From positions 71,806,500-71,870,499 of the forward strand of contig CM054113.1 of the NCBI GenBank assembly GCA_028673005.1: DNA of 64,000 nucleotides, given 5' to 3'. Positions 47,004-59,506 of this stretch are shown here, piece by piece (the first letter of the stretch is position 1; every line of letters starts with the position of its first letter). A program made the translations under genes and the position numbers. This DNA comes from Tanypteryx hageni (lineage: Eukaryota > Arthropoda > Insecta > Odonata > Petaluridae). Under the pieces are notes generated by a model, which made no database searches, was not told the DNA's origin, and saw only the letters and a list, made by a program, of their open reading frames with translations.

Positions 47004-47509
47004 TGAACGCGGATATTTTTCTTAATTGGGGCCGGGCTAGCCAACCAGCCCCAAAGGATGTCCTCCAAGAGAAACATCGGAGAAAAACCTCTCCCTCTCA
47101 AATGGTGAAATTGCCTTAGCTAGAAATTGATGGAATAAATTGATCATAAGATACTACGCAGAGAGGCATAAACTGGAAAGTTGGGAATAGTTTGAAACTA
47201 TCAGACTCTCTTTGGCTTAGAAATTGCCTTTTCGTCGGCAATATCACGTTGATTAACGATGAAGGTTAAAGCATGGTTCTCTGAAGGTATTTTGGATATT
47301 TATGTCCCTGCCGACCACCAACCGCTGTAAAATGACCAAGCGTGGAAAATTTAAATAGAACAATCGTTTTCGCTTGGGTGTATCGCTCACCCAAAAGTAG
47401 CTCGTTTTATTGACACACTTTTTGTCCGTCAACTCGCCGCGGGTGTGTTTCCTACGCGATGGGGTCCAGTCGTTAACCCCTTCAGTCAGAAGGACAGGGA
47501 AGAAAATGT
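47004..47509. other. No gene recognised
   Basis: Mixed sequence; nothing with defined boundaries. The 119-codon minus-strand frame (47253-47612) has no domain I recognise. Confidence 0.4.
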
Positions 47510-48025
47510 ATTTGGACGTACCTTCGCTCCTCCACCTTTCCCCTCCACCCTTTCTCTCTCTTTGGCCGAAAGATGGAGTTAAGGTGGGAGGAGAGAGAGA
47601 GAGACTGCACATCTCCTATTTGGATTTCCTTGTAAAAGAAGTCTCTTTGGGGATGGGGTGGGTCGACTTGAGTGATTGACCGACGAGTGAGCGAGCCGAG
47701 AGGAGAGGGAGAGTGGAGTAAGGAGAAGAAAAAGAGAAGGGACGGAGGCAAGCGAGGCAGCGCGCAGATGGACTTTCTTTTGTTCCGATGGTGCTGCCGC
47801 GGACGGTGCTCTTGCACATTGCACCGGTAATGAGGGCGGCCTCTTGTCGAACGAAGCGTTTGCGACTCGTGTGTAAGTCTGTCGGGGAGATTCCTCCCTC
47901 TTCTTCCGGCGCCCTCCTTCCTCCCTCCCTCACACCCCTCTTCCCCCCCTCATTTTCCCTCTTCATTTCAACAACCCATCCTCTATTGCCACCTTCCTCT
48001 TTCTCGCCCCCTTCTGATAAGCCAC
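47510..48025. repeat. Alternating pyrimidine and purine blocks, CpG-richer centre
   Basis: Plus strand is C/T-rich at 47515-47572, G/A-rich at 47580-47770, mixed and CpG-containing at 47770-47880, then C/T-rich to about 48020. Overlapping frames on both strands (up to 171 codons) are low complexity. A promoter-like role for the central patch is possible but unsupported by any motif. Confidence 0.5.
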
Positions 48026-48406
48026 CGCCACCCCCTGATGCCACTCCTTTTGAGGTGCCTACGTCATCACATCCCAAGGGCCTAACCTTTCCCGAAATGT
48101 CACTCCTCGCTTTACCCTCTTTTTGCACCAAGAGGTGGTTCAGGGCTTTTCGGCAGAGGGTGGAGTGAGGATTTTGGATTTACCTCGCTGAATTTTACTA
48201 TTCTGCTTCCTACATCGACAAATATAAGTTGAATGGAGTTCGTCGTTTTTGGTTCGAGTTGATTTTTTATGCCTGTTCGTATTGATGAGTACCTTAGCCA
48301 AGCATGCTTGGGCTTGCAACTTTCACGTCAAGGGGAAAAAGTATATTTATATTAGTGCATTCGAGTAGTTTTAGGGATTATTTATTACTGCAATAAAAAT
48401 ATCAAT

Positions 48407-48838
48407 TTATAATTTACAGTTATCCCTCTTCCGAGCTGTATGAAGGACTAGTTGAAGTACCCGAGGTTGTCCGGATAAATCAAATGTACCTAATGTATAG
48501 CAAATTTGTAATAGTGTGCGTATCGATTTGATGCCTCTTCGAAAATTGACGGTATGAAAATAAATTTTTATTCTTTTAGGCCTTTTTTGGTTCCAATCCC
48601 GATTTTCTACCATGATTATATAAAATTTGAAAACGCAAAATGAAAATGCAGTCAACTCATTCGCATTCGGCTTTATCCCTCCTGTGCGGGGGCTGACGTA
48701 GAAAAACTCAGACGTTTTTTCGACCGGTATAAAGTTAAGGAAGTGCTCACAAACATCTGCTCCTCCATTGATATTGACAAAACGTAAAATTATTGATGTT
48801 TGCTCAACGTTTCTTATGTCTGGTGTTCCATGCAACAA
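48407..48838 (-). pseudogene. hAT-type (DUF4371) transposase fragment
   Basis: The first 45 or so residues of this minus-strand frame read 'GTPDIRNVEQTSIILRFVNI', then 'GGADVCEHFLNFIPVEKTS'. This matches the pattern of DUF4371-type hAT transposase-like proteins (ZMYM1-like): 'TPD-S--EQ-S---RFV', then a '-EHFL-F---EKT' segment. The remainder of the frame does not match and probably reflects frameshift or unrelated sequence. A stop lies immediately upstream, so only a fragment of a much longer protein is present. A second piece of the same type lies on the opposite strand at 49069-49356. Confidence 0.5.
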
Positions 48839-49068
48839 TTATAGAATACTAGTTTAAATTTCCTAGTATTTGATTTCGCGCGGCCTGAGACATTAGCTGT
48901 ATTAGTTCATTTTGTATATATTTACCCAAATAGTGATTATGAAGTTAACTTACAGAATCAAATTTTGCCAGCAGCTCAGCTAATTGTAGGTAATTCCCAT
49001 TTTTAATTTCGTATAATCTGTTTGTTGAACCCCTGAACGCGAGACATTGATGGCCAAGGAACACAAGA

Positions 49069-49356
49069 TTGCCAATAATCTTTCAAGTACTCCTTGCCAA
49101 TGACGAGTTTCAACATTCAAAGCATTCTGTAGATCCGCATTTATTATTTTATCGCTCTGACTCGGTATTTAATGAAGTTTTAAAAGATGTTGGAAAAATT
49201 GCCATTGATATGAATGTTGAGCGAATATTTTCTAAGAAAAATTGCATTCGTCCACGATTAAAAAAATCAAATTCTTCTCCCGGTGATAAAGCCTCGCGTC
49301 TTATTCTAATGGAAAAAGAAAAGCTTCTGAAATCGAAATTAGGATCTTGGAATTAG
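49069..49356 (+). pseudogene. hAT-type (DUF4371) transposase C-terminal fragment (tentative)
   Basis: The frame contains 'FNEVLKDVGKIAIDMNVERI' followed by 'FSKKNCIRPRLKK'. In DUF4371-type hAT transposases, a helix ending 'IA---IEP-F-KKR--R+KK' precedes the C-terminal dimerisation region, and this resembles it. Residues before and after do not match clearly. It is oriented away from the minus-strand fragment at 48407-48838, so the two are not parts of one intact reading order. Confidence 0.4.
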
Positions 49357-52300
49357 ACGTAAGCATATCCCACGACCTTCCCCTGGATAAAAGTGAATTC
49401 CATGCAAAATTTGGTTTCTCGGACTCTCGCATTGTCCGAATGCGTAGAGAACAGACACACTTTTCTTTATTCTATATTAGATCATATTCCTGCACGCGAT
49501 TTGCCTCACCGTTGGTAGATGGCAGCACGTTCGTGTTGTATTTTGGTCTCGCCCTCTCCTTCGCATCTACCTTTCTCTCTCTTTCCTTCCAGATGCGCTT
49601 CCTTCCTTACACTCTCACTCCCTTTCTTCCATTTGTTTTGAAATTTCTCCTTTCGTCCATCCACGTGCAGAAGTCGGTTGCATTATGCATGAGGTGGAGT
49701 TCATGGTGAGAGAGAGGATCAGCCAGTCTCCAAGGATTATCTAGCTATGGTCAAGTCCGTTGCGTAGGGGAAGATATCCTTTCAAGGTACGGGGGATGCA
49801 AGGAAAGGCAGCGGAGATCGATGGGGGAAGGGAATAGTTCGTGACCAGCGGATAAAAAGACGATTAAGTAGCGTAAATACACCTCAATCCTGTAAGAAAA
49901 CAGGATTAGCCTACCAACAAGTACAGAAAGCAAATAATTTCTAGAGGGATAACTAACATGTATCGGTTTCTCGTCAACAAAATCAAGTAACGTTAACCTG
50001 GCGAATTAAAGTTTATGAAATATAAAGGTACTTATGCCAGTATTTTTATAATATTCGATAAATACAGAAGGAAGTTATATTAAATGTTTTAAAACTGTGT
50101 TAAACACGGTATACTAGATACATACCTGCCTTTCTATAATTTTATACCTGCGGTTTGCATATACATATTTCCATATCAGACCGAACAAATTGCATTGCCT
50201 GCCTGTTCCTGTTGCATTCATTCAGGTGGTTAAATCTAACGTAAGGTGCCATATTGGCTTGTTTTTTTTATTTTCATCTGGATGATAGTAATTTTATTTC
50301 GATTTGTTATCCCAGATTCTTTGACGGTGGATGAAATGATTTGATTAGTTATTCTGCTGAGTTTATATTATTTAGAACTTATTCAGCTCAAACAGTACCA
50401 TAGAATCCATTATACGTAAGGCGGAGTCGAAAGTGAAGAGATCTGAATACATCATATTAAGAAATTACTATGCATTACGTTTAATTGCATATTATAGCGC
50501 CGAAAAAATGTTTTTAGACGGTTTAAAATGGCATCTGTTAATTAAGTTGACGTAGGTGGTTATAACTATAAGATGTGAAGGATGCAGCTCAACCAGAGTC
50601 ATTTCGCTGATTACTTATTCAGGCCTTTTACTAGTTTTTCTAAATAACTATAAGTAATTCTGTCGCATCTTTATGATGCTGCGTGTATAGAATTTTATAA
50701 TAAATAAATAATTTATATTAATAATTTTATAATAATGTAATTATCTCACAATTTAACAGAATAATATTACAGAAATATAATTGCTTTACTTTGAGAAAAG
50801 GCAAGAATTCAGTTTATTCTCTTTTCTCACAGTCGTCAGAAGAACGGTTTTGGTCCTCCAGTCCAATATGGTTTTCGGAAGAAAGAACCTTTAAAAAATT
50901 CTATAGCCGATGGAATATTTATGCATGATAATAAAAATAATAATATCTAAATTGGAACGATGGTTTGATATTAAAATTCTTTAGATTATTTTTATGACAG
51001 TAATGTTATAAAAACTTTTATGGTCCGGTTAAATTTCTGAAATGTTAAGAAACGACCGGATTTATTCATATTAGTAAACTTTGTGATATATTTATTGAGG
51101 TTTAACAAAATTTAATCTTTGCCACAGAATATGCGAGCATGTAAGACGTTGGTTTGAGCATCTTACTTGTATCTTTCTACGTTGTTATAACAATGCACAT
51201 CAGCCTTTGCACTCTGTCTTAATTATGCTCACTTTTCCAATTTTAAAAGAGTATGTCCAATATTCATATCACTCTATAACCTAAAACAAAATTCTTAGTT
51301 TACTAATCCAGGAAAATATTGTTTGTTCGATGAACGCATCTCTGTTTCATAGAGATGTGGAAGTATTAATTTTTTATTCAGTTTGTCTCAGTGCGACTTC
51401 TGTGAGATGTATTCGTAAATTTGAAAAGTATGTTAGGATCATTAAAAACTAGTTATCACGCTGTCCTGCATTCTTTTATAGCGATCGCATTTTCTCACTC
51501 ACCTGTTTAATAGCTATTAATGGCAGTTTATTCTCTATAAAATAACTCGCGAATATGTGTCGAGTATTACTCTTAGCACACGCGCAATGGGATAGAAATA
51601 TAGGAGGTAAATAAGCGGATAAATTTTTCAATTACGTTCTAGGAATTGTTTTGGAAAATGATCATTTCGATTCTATCGTTATCGCCTATCTTTTACTTTT
51701 AAGTGTTTTCTTTACCTATTTGTGCGAGGAAACTGACACTGAAAAAGAAGAATAGGTTCAGTACAGCAAATCTTTCATATACTTTTGAGATGCGTTTCTG
51801 AAAATTACAAAGTATAACGAAACGACGTGTAGCGCAACCTAATTTTCCAATGTACATAATGGTAAAAGTAAGGCTAACGAACCTGGCGGACTTTTTGTGA
51901 TACAAATGTTTAATTATCAACCAAAAAACATGATAATGCAGTAAGTAAGACATTTGATGACATGAACAACAAAAACAATGAAATATCTATCAATCGATTT
52001 AACTAATAACAATCGCCTCAACTTTGTAAACAAAACGATCGTCAACATCAGCTTTGATGCAGCGAAACCTAGTTCGTGCTAAATTATTTTTAAAAAGTGA
52101 TATTATTACTGCGTTTTTCTTCCTTTTTTTCTTAAATAAATGAAACTAATACCCGTACATATAGTCGATATGATTCTGAGTTTGTTTTTGGAGGTTTTTT
52201 TTAATGATTGGGATGTGGTTAAGATTGCCAAATTTCAGTTTTAAGATTTCGGATTAGGTAAAGAATTATTATTATTACAATACGAGGCAGATACGGGACA

Positions 52301-52915
52301 CATCAAAATCCGAGGAAAAAAACTACACTAGAGTGTGAGAACTGTAGAAGGTATATATTTTTCATGTTGAGAATTAATAACAAAAATAAACAAGAGAAAA
52401 TTTTATATATGTATATAGTTCCTTTAAAATGAATATCACATATTCAAGTTATGATTTCAACATACCGAATACACTATTTAGGGATGGGGAAGAAAGTTAA
52501 AAAATAATTGCTAATTTTTATTCGGAGAATTAATGACAAATTTGACCTAAAATATAAGAAAGAATAAAACAGTTATTGTTAATTTTTAAAATTATATTGT
52601 CTCAGAACTTTGCGTATTTCTGCAACATAATAGCATTTGAACGAAGTTATTAAAAATAATTTAAAATATCATTGTTTATCTTTAAAATCATATTTCTCTG
52701 GGGCCTTTGTGTCTCTCTGAAACTGTTTGTTTTGAAGTGGATAGTGGTAAATTCGCTGCACGATATGCTCATGTTTACCAATAATTGCAGAATTGACTCA
52801 GTTGTATATATGTCCAGAAACTGGCGTTATTCATTCACCCGCATTAATCAATGATGGATTTTAAGAATATTTTTAAATATAACGCGCTAGTTAAAGAAAT
52901 AACAGTAAAATTTTA
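49357..52915. other. AT-rich sequence, no gene recognised
   Basis: Apart from a C/T-rich patch at 49540-49650 this is AT-rich, unique-looking DNA. Short frames (for example 51699-51953 minus, 52672-52854 plus) have no recognisable product. Confidence 0.4.
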
Positions 52916-53024
52916 AAGTACGGGAAAATGGCGACCGGCATAGTGTTCGTAAAGGACGCGGGACAAATGTTGAAAATACGGGAGATCCCGGCCAATACGA
53001 GACGGTTGGCCAACCTAGATTTGG
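52916..53024 (-). mobile_element. Possible DNA-transposon terminus
   Basis: A GC-rich island in AT-rich DNA. Read on the minus strand it begins AGGTTGGCCAACCGTCTCGT and continues 'ggccgggatctcccgtattt'. That resembles a hAT-like terminal region, but no opposite end or target duplication was identified. Confidence 0.3.
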
Positions 53025-53076
53025 TGGAACTAATCATGTGGGCATGATTTTTATATGTAAAGTGTTGTATAATTTA

Positions 53077-53504
53077 CAGCATCGGTTCCCAGCCTTAATG
53101 CGTCCGCGATCCCCCTATTAAGGCAACTGACTTTATCACTACCCCTCTATTCCCATTTATCTACCAATAAATGTAACATTAAAATAAAAATATTATAAAT
53201 ATTTATTATATTTGCCCAAAGATTGTTTCTTCTAAGTATACCCAAACAACATTAATTAATTGTTTAATTAGTAATTTAGGTCAAATCTAAAATCTTACTC
53301 ATAATTTGAAAAGGTATGTATTTTTTTTCATTGGTTATACTGTAATTCTGCCAGATTCGAACAGCGCATTTTATAAGAATGTATTAATTTTAATAAAATA
53401 CAACAACACACCATTAAAAAAATATTAAAACTATTCCATATACATTGATGCGTTTACGGGACCTCCCTGCAAAACTTTCGCGACCTCCAGGTTGAGAACT
53501 GCTG
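53077..53504. mobile_element. Diverged hAT-type non-autonomous element
   Basis: Left end CAGCATCGGTTCCCAGCC with 'cgtccgcgatccccc' behind it; right end 'cgcgacctccagg' then GGTTGAGAACTGCTG. The ends are imperfect inverted repeats of the hAT type and similar in content to the copy at 5088-5394. A clean 8-bp target duplication is not visible ('atttacag' before, 'atttcag' after is the nearest). The interior is AT-rich and non-coding. Confidence 0.55.
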
Positions 53505-53686
53505 CATTTCAGTGATATTGTATTAAAATATGCATAGCTAAATTATTAATCAAAACTAATTTATATCAATAATAAAATAAGGAGTAATATTAATGTGTAG
53601 AAGACGAAAACAACGACCGAAGAAAAGTAGTGACAACACTAAATATTTTTTACAATCAATTTTGGCACTCTCAAACATCTAATCAA

Positions 53687-53869
53687 ACCCTGATTTAGCG
53701 CCACCGTTTGTCCATCACTGACATTGGCGCTAAAACGTTGGTGGCGGTATATCGAGGTACGTATATATATATGCTTGCCCTTTGTAATCGTAAGATGGAA
53801 GATCTGTTCACAACGATTATTGGGTGGTATGCGGGGATGGCAGTATATACGGGAGCGCTAAATCGGGGT
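53687..53869. repeat. Short inverted-repeat element
   Basis: ACCCTGATTTAGCGC (53687-53701) and GCGCTAAATCGGGGT (53855-53869) are inverted repeats with 14 of 15 positions paired. A third related motif, 'tggcgctaaa', lies inside at 53725-53734. Frames of about 60 codons are open on both strands across it, probably by chance. Could be a MITE, but no target duplication was found. Confidence 0.45.
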
Positions 53870-53889
53870 CTGGCCGTATACCTCATTTA

Positions 53890-54000
53890 AACGCCGGCGT
53901 TTCGGGCTCCCAACGCTTGGGTCGCGGGTTCGAATCCTGCCGAGGGCATGGTTGTATGTGTTCGCCTTTGTTATCGCTATCACACTCATCATAAAAATCC
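53890..54000 (+). repeat. tRNA-derived SINE fragment
   Basis: Contains a strong pol III B box (GGGTTCGAATCCTGCC at about 53926-53941), preceded by an anticodon-arm-like 'cgggctcccaacgcttggg' and followed by GGGCATGGTTGTATGTG. That 3' extension is typical of arthropod tRNA-derived SINEs. The A box is not recognisable, so the copy is 5'-truncated or diverged. It is a different family from the tRNA-capped repeats at 46.9 and 63.1-63.4 kb. Confidence 0.55.
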
Positions 54001-54339
54001 GAAGACTTTTTATGATATAGTTAAATAAATATCATAGAAAAATAATTTACGCATTAAATTTATTGTAACCGGAATTTAGTGTTCTTCACAAGCGACTTAC
54101 ATGCGAAGCTACGCCTAGTGTAATGAAACATTCCGAAATTTATTGATGACGCATAACGGGAAAGTAGTGTTCAGTTTCAGTTGACTTCAACAATTCAGCG
54201 TAGTCGCGCATGACTCTCGCGACTTGGTAACAAGCGTATCCTATTCAGCACTAGTAAATTAGATGGGCATATGAAAGATTTTGTAAAGATAATAAAAGTT
54301 TGATAGGGCCAAGAGAAAAGCGAGCGGGCGTAGTGCGAC

Positions 54340-54800
54340 AGATAAGGATGAAAGTGTCGTTAGATAGAACTGGCGGCGCCTCGGGTTGTAAAACGAGTAT
54401 ATGTTTAGCATGACGAGAGTAGGAGGGAGGAGGAGGAGCGGAAGTGTGAAAGGCGAGGTCGCCACGCCTATTGTCCACTGGGAGGCGTAAGATGGAGCCG
54501 ATGCAGATTGGTATCCCGCGGCGAGAGGGAGGCAGGGGGTGGAGGGAGAGATGTAGGAGGGAAGTGGGTTTTTTTAGAGTAGGAGGTGGAGGTGTTCCGA
54601 AGGTGGGCAGCGGCAGCTAAAGGGGCGTCACGCAAGACCCCCGGGGGCACGTTTGACCCCTTCGCCCCCGCCGCGGGGGCAGATGTGGGAGGGCGGGGGC
54701 CCCTGCGTGCCGACCCGGTCTTTGGGGAGAGGGCGGCGGCCTAGCCAGAGAGAGAGAGAGAGAAAAACGGATGAAATACTGCGCGCGGCGCGGCTCATTT
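54340..54800. other. GC- and CpG-rich patch with G runs
   Basis: By eye the most GC-rich part of the window at its right half (about 54600-54800), with clusters such as 'cccccgccgcgggggc' and 'gcgcgcggcgcggc', and a (GA) run at 54748-54763. The left half is purine-rich. No domain is recognisable in the short minus-strand frames. It may be a CpG-island-like regulatory element or promoter; no TATA, initiator or splice evidence settles this. Confidence 0.4.
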
Positions 54801-55856
54801 GTTTCGCGATGAGATAATTTCTCAGAATTTTAATGCCACGAATAGTAAAAAAAAATAATAATGATAATAATAACTGGGGCGAAAAAAGGAGTTTCTCTAT
54901 TTACGGCGGAACGACGGTCATTTTTTAAAAAATAATGGGGGTGTATTTTTTTGTTTCTTTTTGTGTCCACGTGTATTACGCAGGCAAAGATATGATCTGA
55001 CTACGTTGAGGGATGATGGATTTGGATAACGTTATGTATATGAAAGTCAATTTTGGATCAACATGTTTTTTCCTCGGGGTACAACCTAAGGCGGGTTTGT
55101 TTTTATACCTTGCAAAGAAAATGGAGAAATCTCGAATGTGTGTTTGCGTGTGTGTACACACAAAGACGCTTCTCAGTTTTTGTCCAGAAAAAAATGGAAC
55201 ACCTGATCGCATTGAGAGAAGGCGAAAAGACTTGATTTATAACCTCATTATATATTTTCAATTTATTCGGCGAAATAAAAGTGAAGAAAAGTTAGCCCTC
55301 AATATCTTTAAATGAATCAGGTGGCGATTCAGGAGACTTTTTTAAAGTGAGATAATGAATGTAAACTTTTTATTCTCGGAATCATTCTGCGTGGAACTTT
55401 TGTAGGTAGGTATATGAGGTATTTGAGTAAAATATATCCTTGCCATATAATTGAATATAGGAAGGCTGCTTATGAATGCAGATATGTCATCCTCCTGAAA
55501 TGCATTTGTTATCCGATGAAAGTCAAATTAAATAGGAGGCGTTCGCTATAAAATGGAACGCAGCGCTTTTCACTGAAGTCACGTAATCGAGCTGGCATTC
55601 TATTATATATTATATGTACAGATCGCCAAAACGTGTCAAATTTTATCTGCAGTAGTGGTTTTCTCGTTTGTCAGTGCTGGCCTCGGGTACAAGTGTTTAA
55701 TTATATCCGACGAGAATATTAATATCTCTATGCCATGCCGTAATAATCAATAAAATGAAAAGTATAAATGCAAACGAGATATATTTGTGAAATGTACTCT
55801 TTTATTCATTGTTGCGTATATATTCCTAAAGAAAGCTAGTGGAAGCTCTCATATAG
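54801..55856. other. No gene recognised
   Basis: AT-rich with short overlapping frames at 54976-55315. No repeat boundaries. Confidence 0.4.
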
Positions 55857-56262
55857 AGTGTATGCTTATATGAGTGCGAGATATGGACAATGAGAAAAGG
55901 AGATGTGAGCAGATTAGAGGCGTTTGAGATGAGTGTATGGCGCAGATTAGAGGAAATTAGTTGGACTGACAATGAGAGAGTAACAAATCAGGAAGTTTTG
56001 AATACAATAGGTGAAAATGAGAGCTTAATTAGTATAATAAGGGAAATACAGAAGAAATGGGTGGGTCAGATTTTGAAAGGTAACAGTTCGCTGAAAGATG
56101 CCATAAGAAAGAGGCCAAGAGGCAGGAGGAGAAAAGATATGTATTGCACGCGTCAAAAGAAGGAACTGAGTTTGAGAACATGAAGAGAAAGGCGTTGAAT
56201 AGCACGGATTGATTTGGTACGCCTAAGATCTACCGGAAGGTAGAATAATAATAAATGAATGA
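55857..56262 (+). pseudogene. RTE-like non-LTR retrotransposon 3' end
   Basis: The frame from 55857 reads 'SVCLYECEIWTMRKGDVSRL', 'EAFEMSVWRRLEEISWTDN', 'ERVTNQEVLNTIGENESLIS', then 'KKWVGQILKGNSSLKDAI'. It matches the C-terminal region of endonuclease-reverse transcriptase proteins of insect RTE/BovB-like or related non-LTR elements, where 'LYG-E-WT-+---+RLEAFEM--WRR+L-ISW-D+VTN-EVL' is a standard pattern. Reverse transcriptase and endonuclease domains are absent, as expected for a copy truncated at its 5' end during insertion. Weak similarity continues past the stop at 56181-56183 up to a 3' tail of 'aataataataaatgaatgaat' type ending near 56262. Confidence 0.8.
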
Positions 56263-59030
56263 ATACATTCGCAATACTTCTGCTTTTTTCTTGCTGTAAT
56301 TAACATACAATTTCTACGATAAGAATCATCAGAAACACGCAGTATTGGCACATCATATGAAGCCATTCCACTGAACCACTGTGTTCGATCCAAGTGGAAA
56401 CCAAATAAATTGGCATTTGTATAATTCATACGCAGGATATAACTCTAATTTAGATGAGCTAATTTAAGAATTTCCGCAGCAAATCACCCGACAATTGTCT
56501 GAACGGGTTATAGAAAAATTCCGATTGCCCAAACGGATTCTTAAATCGCACCACTTTCGATATCTCACCTCATTCTTCGCGTCGAACGCGTGCGTAAGCT
56601 ACGAAAGAGTGCTTGCGTGTTGGTGCAACACCTTGTCAAACGGTGGCACGCGCTTTCAGATACCACCCGCTCTCCGGCTGTCCGACCGACTGTGGGTCTT
56701 TAACACTCGTGACTCGCCCGAGTCTGAAGGAAACACTGCGTCCGACCGAGATAGCGGCTTAGGGAATGCGAGGTGATGCAATGTCTTTTGGCACACGCCC
56801 TTCGTCAGAGTTTTGTTTATTGCGGAGCGAAAACCATTTCCGAGAGTTTGCGAAGGACGTCGAAGGTGAGGTGATTGAGGTGAAAACAAAACGTGGAAGT
56901 AGTATATACCTAGTAGTTTTGCTTTGAAGAAAAATATCCGAAAAATATGGAGGACGAATTCCAATGACTTGGAGAAGGATTAGGTGTCTGACTGAGTGGA
57001 TTTATGTCGCAAGAATCGTTCCAATGGCAGGACTCTATGCGTCAATTAACCGGTGAGGTTTCTATTGTGTAAAGTAAGCGTTTATGAATAGGTTTTCGAC
57101 TAATTTACGAGCAAAGTGATTTGAACAGGAGATATTTTACCCTTCATATGTTGGACTCGGAATGTATTTTGCGTCGTGAATTTTTTGCGGTGGAAATACT
57201 TTGGCTTTGCGAAACATTTAATGGACGTAAAGTTACGATTCGTAGTTCAAAGTCTTTCCAGATGGATTTTTAGCACATTTTTGTTCGGGATTTCGTTTCA
57301 TCTGCGTACTACACTCGGCATGAGTCGTGTTAAATCGCGTCATGCGTCTGTCATGTTAAATTATAATGTTGCATTAGTAAATACCGCGCTCAGTAAATAA
57401 TTCTTGTAAAATTTAGATTTGACAAAAATTATTCTAACAAATGTTTTCATCGAACGACCTTCAGGAGCCCCTTTCATGTTGAAGAAGTATTTCAATATCT
57501 CGTTAAAATTTCCAAGGCAGCAACTACACCAGAAGCATCATGACCCTATGAGCTAATATTGCATACTGAAATAAAGTAATATCCGGGGTTATAATTAGAC
57601 GGATGACACGAAGTTTTTAATCGCATTTTAAGTTTAGATTCTTAGACCAGTGTTAATGAAAGCAAGTTGACGGGAAATTAATAGAGTACCAACTAGACGT
57701 AGGGCAACCGAAACGGTGTAAAAAGCGTCCAAAGGGGTTGCTACGTTTTAACGTGAAAGCTAACGCCCCCAATAAACGCAGCAAGTGGTCAGTTGAGTGA
57801 TTCATTTCTCATACGCGCTACAGTATAATGAAATATGGGAACACGGCAAATATGGACAGAACATACGTTATGCGAATGTTCTTGCAATCGCGGGCTGTTT
57901 TGAGTTACTACCGCGTTGAAAGTCCCTACCTAAAACTTGTTAATGCACCGCCTCAACGAACGCTTTAAATTGATGGGAAGGTCCCTCGAGTGACGTTTTT
58001 AGGGTCACTTAATCACGGAATAATTAATAGTGGCTGGGTAATACGAAACTCATGAAAATTTTAAAGAAAATATTATCGGTATACTATGCAGCGATTCATT
58101 ATAATAAAATGCCTGAGAAATACTGTGTTTCGCAATTTTAAGAACCTAAGTACTTATTGCGACAGCTCTACGTTGTCATCATTATTAAAATGTTGGTTAA
58201 AGCGAATGGCATTAAAAGTCTTCGCTAAACGCCTGACAAGCAATAAAAGGATGGTGTAGAGGAAATTCTAATTTAGGTACCATGCAGCGTACAGAAGATA
58301 TTTCACTCCCACTAAAACAACTGGTTTGGGATGGCTTAATGAAGTTCCTCCATCTTTAAAGCTAGCTTAGGAAAGTTAACTGAGGACCAATTGTATTTAT
58401 CAGAAGAATTTTTTCGTTGCAAAAATTTGGGAAAAAACTAAAATAATGTTGATTACAATTTATCTTATAAATATTATGATTAGACACCTCTAGCAATAGC
58501 AGCATAAGATGTGAACTAACGTTCTTAAAAAAATATTGTAAAATATGCGGCCAAATAGTAATTACATAATATTTATCGCAACAGATAATAAACTCTATCT
58601 TACTATTAAGTTTATATCAACAATATATTAATATAATTTAATAATATATATTATCCCATGGCTTAAGCATATCAGAAAAACTGAATGCTCAATACAGTTT
58701 TTAAAATAACATATTTAAAACTATATATTTGTTTTTTGCGCATAAGATCTTATAGTAGCCAGCCTAACAGACAATATCAGGAATAATAAGTTTACATTTA
58801 TGCCAAGAATTTTAATTGCTCAATAAAAATTTTTTAAATGTAAGTATATATGACTGTTTTGTGTAAAATCTCATGCAAAATATCAAGAATAATAAATTTG
58901 TGTTGTATCGGGAATTTATTTACCGCAAGAAATTGCCTTTTACTCAGTCAGTATAGAAACTACGCTGATACATGGTGCGATAATTTTTTACGGCAACATC
59001 ATAGAAAGCCGTGCAATCGCGTCGAACGAA
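56263..59030. other. Unique-looking sequence, no gene recognised
   Basis: A CpG-containing stretch at about 56490-56870 carries a 93-codon plus-strand frame (56495-56776) without a recognisable domain. The rest is AT-rich, with no bounded repeats. Confidence 0.4.
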
Positions 59031-59470
59031 AAAAATTTCCACTGGCCCCTTTAAGACGGGCGCTGTCGCTCATTTTTTCCTTCCCCTACCCTTTCGTGAG
59101 TCACCGCGTGTTCCCATTGCAATCGGTTCCGTTTTGCTCCATAAATATCAACTTCCAGGCCCGACTTGTGTTCTGGCAGGAGTCCATGTAGAAAATACTG
59201 GAGAAGGACGTGCCGGAGAAAAAGAATTTGCGACGCTGAAGGCTGGGACACGTGCCTATGCGTTTGCGAATGGTATGCAGACTGGAGAGTGGAGATGGGG
59301 TGAGAGGGTTTTAGAGAGCCGGGCATGGTCGGAAATGATGCAAAAATGGGGGCGGAGGGGGTGGCAAGAAGAGAGATATAGAGGGCGTAGCAACTTATCG
59401 TTGGGAGAGGGTAGAAAGCGGAATGGAGTGCACCGTTGTTAAGGGGCGGGGGTGGAGGTCGGATAGCATA
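59031..59470. repeat. Pyrimidine block followed by purine tract
   Basis: C/T-rich at about 59040-59110, then G/A-rich from about 59190 to 59470. The two 140-odd-codon frames on opposite strands (59011-59442 plus, 59051-59473 minus) are shadows of each other and have no domain. Confidence 0.45.
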
Positions 59471-59481
59471 CATAACGAGCA

Positions 59482-59506
59482 GGAGAGAGAGAGAGAGAGA
59501 GAGAGA
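59482..59506. repeat. (GA)n microsatellite
   Basis: Uninterrupted GA alternation of about 25 bp. Confidence 0.95.

Noticed and set aside
47616..48131. 171-codon minus-strand frame
   Set aside because: Gly/Glu/Arg-rich start and Ser-rich end follow the purine and pyrimidine blocks beneath; the opposite strand is also open.
53695..53890. Overlapping frames on both strands
   Set aside because: They coincide with a short inverted-repeat element and mirror each other; neither has a known domain.
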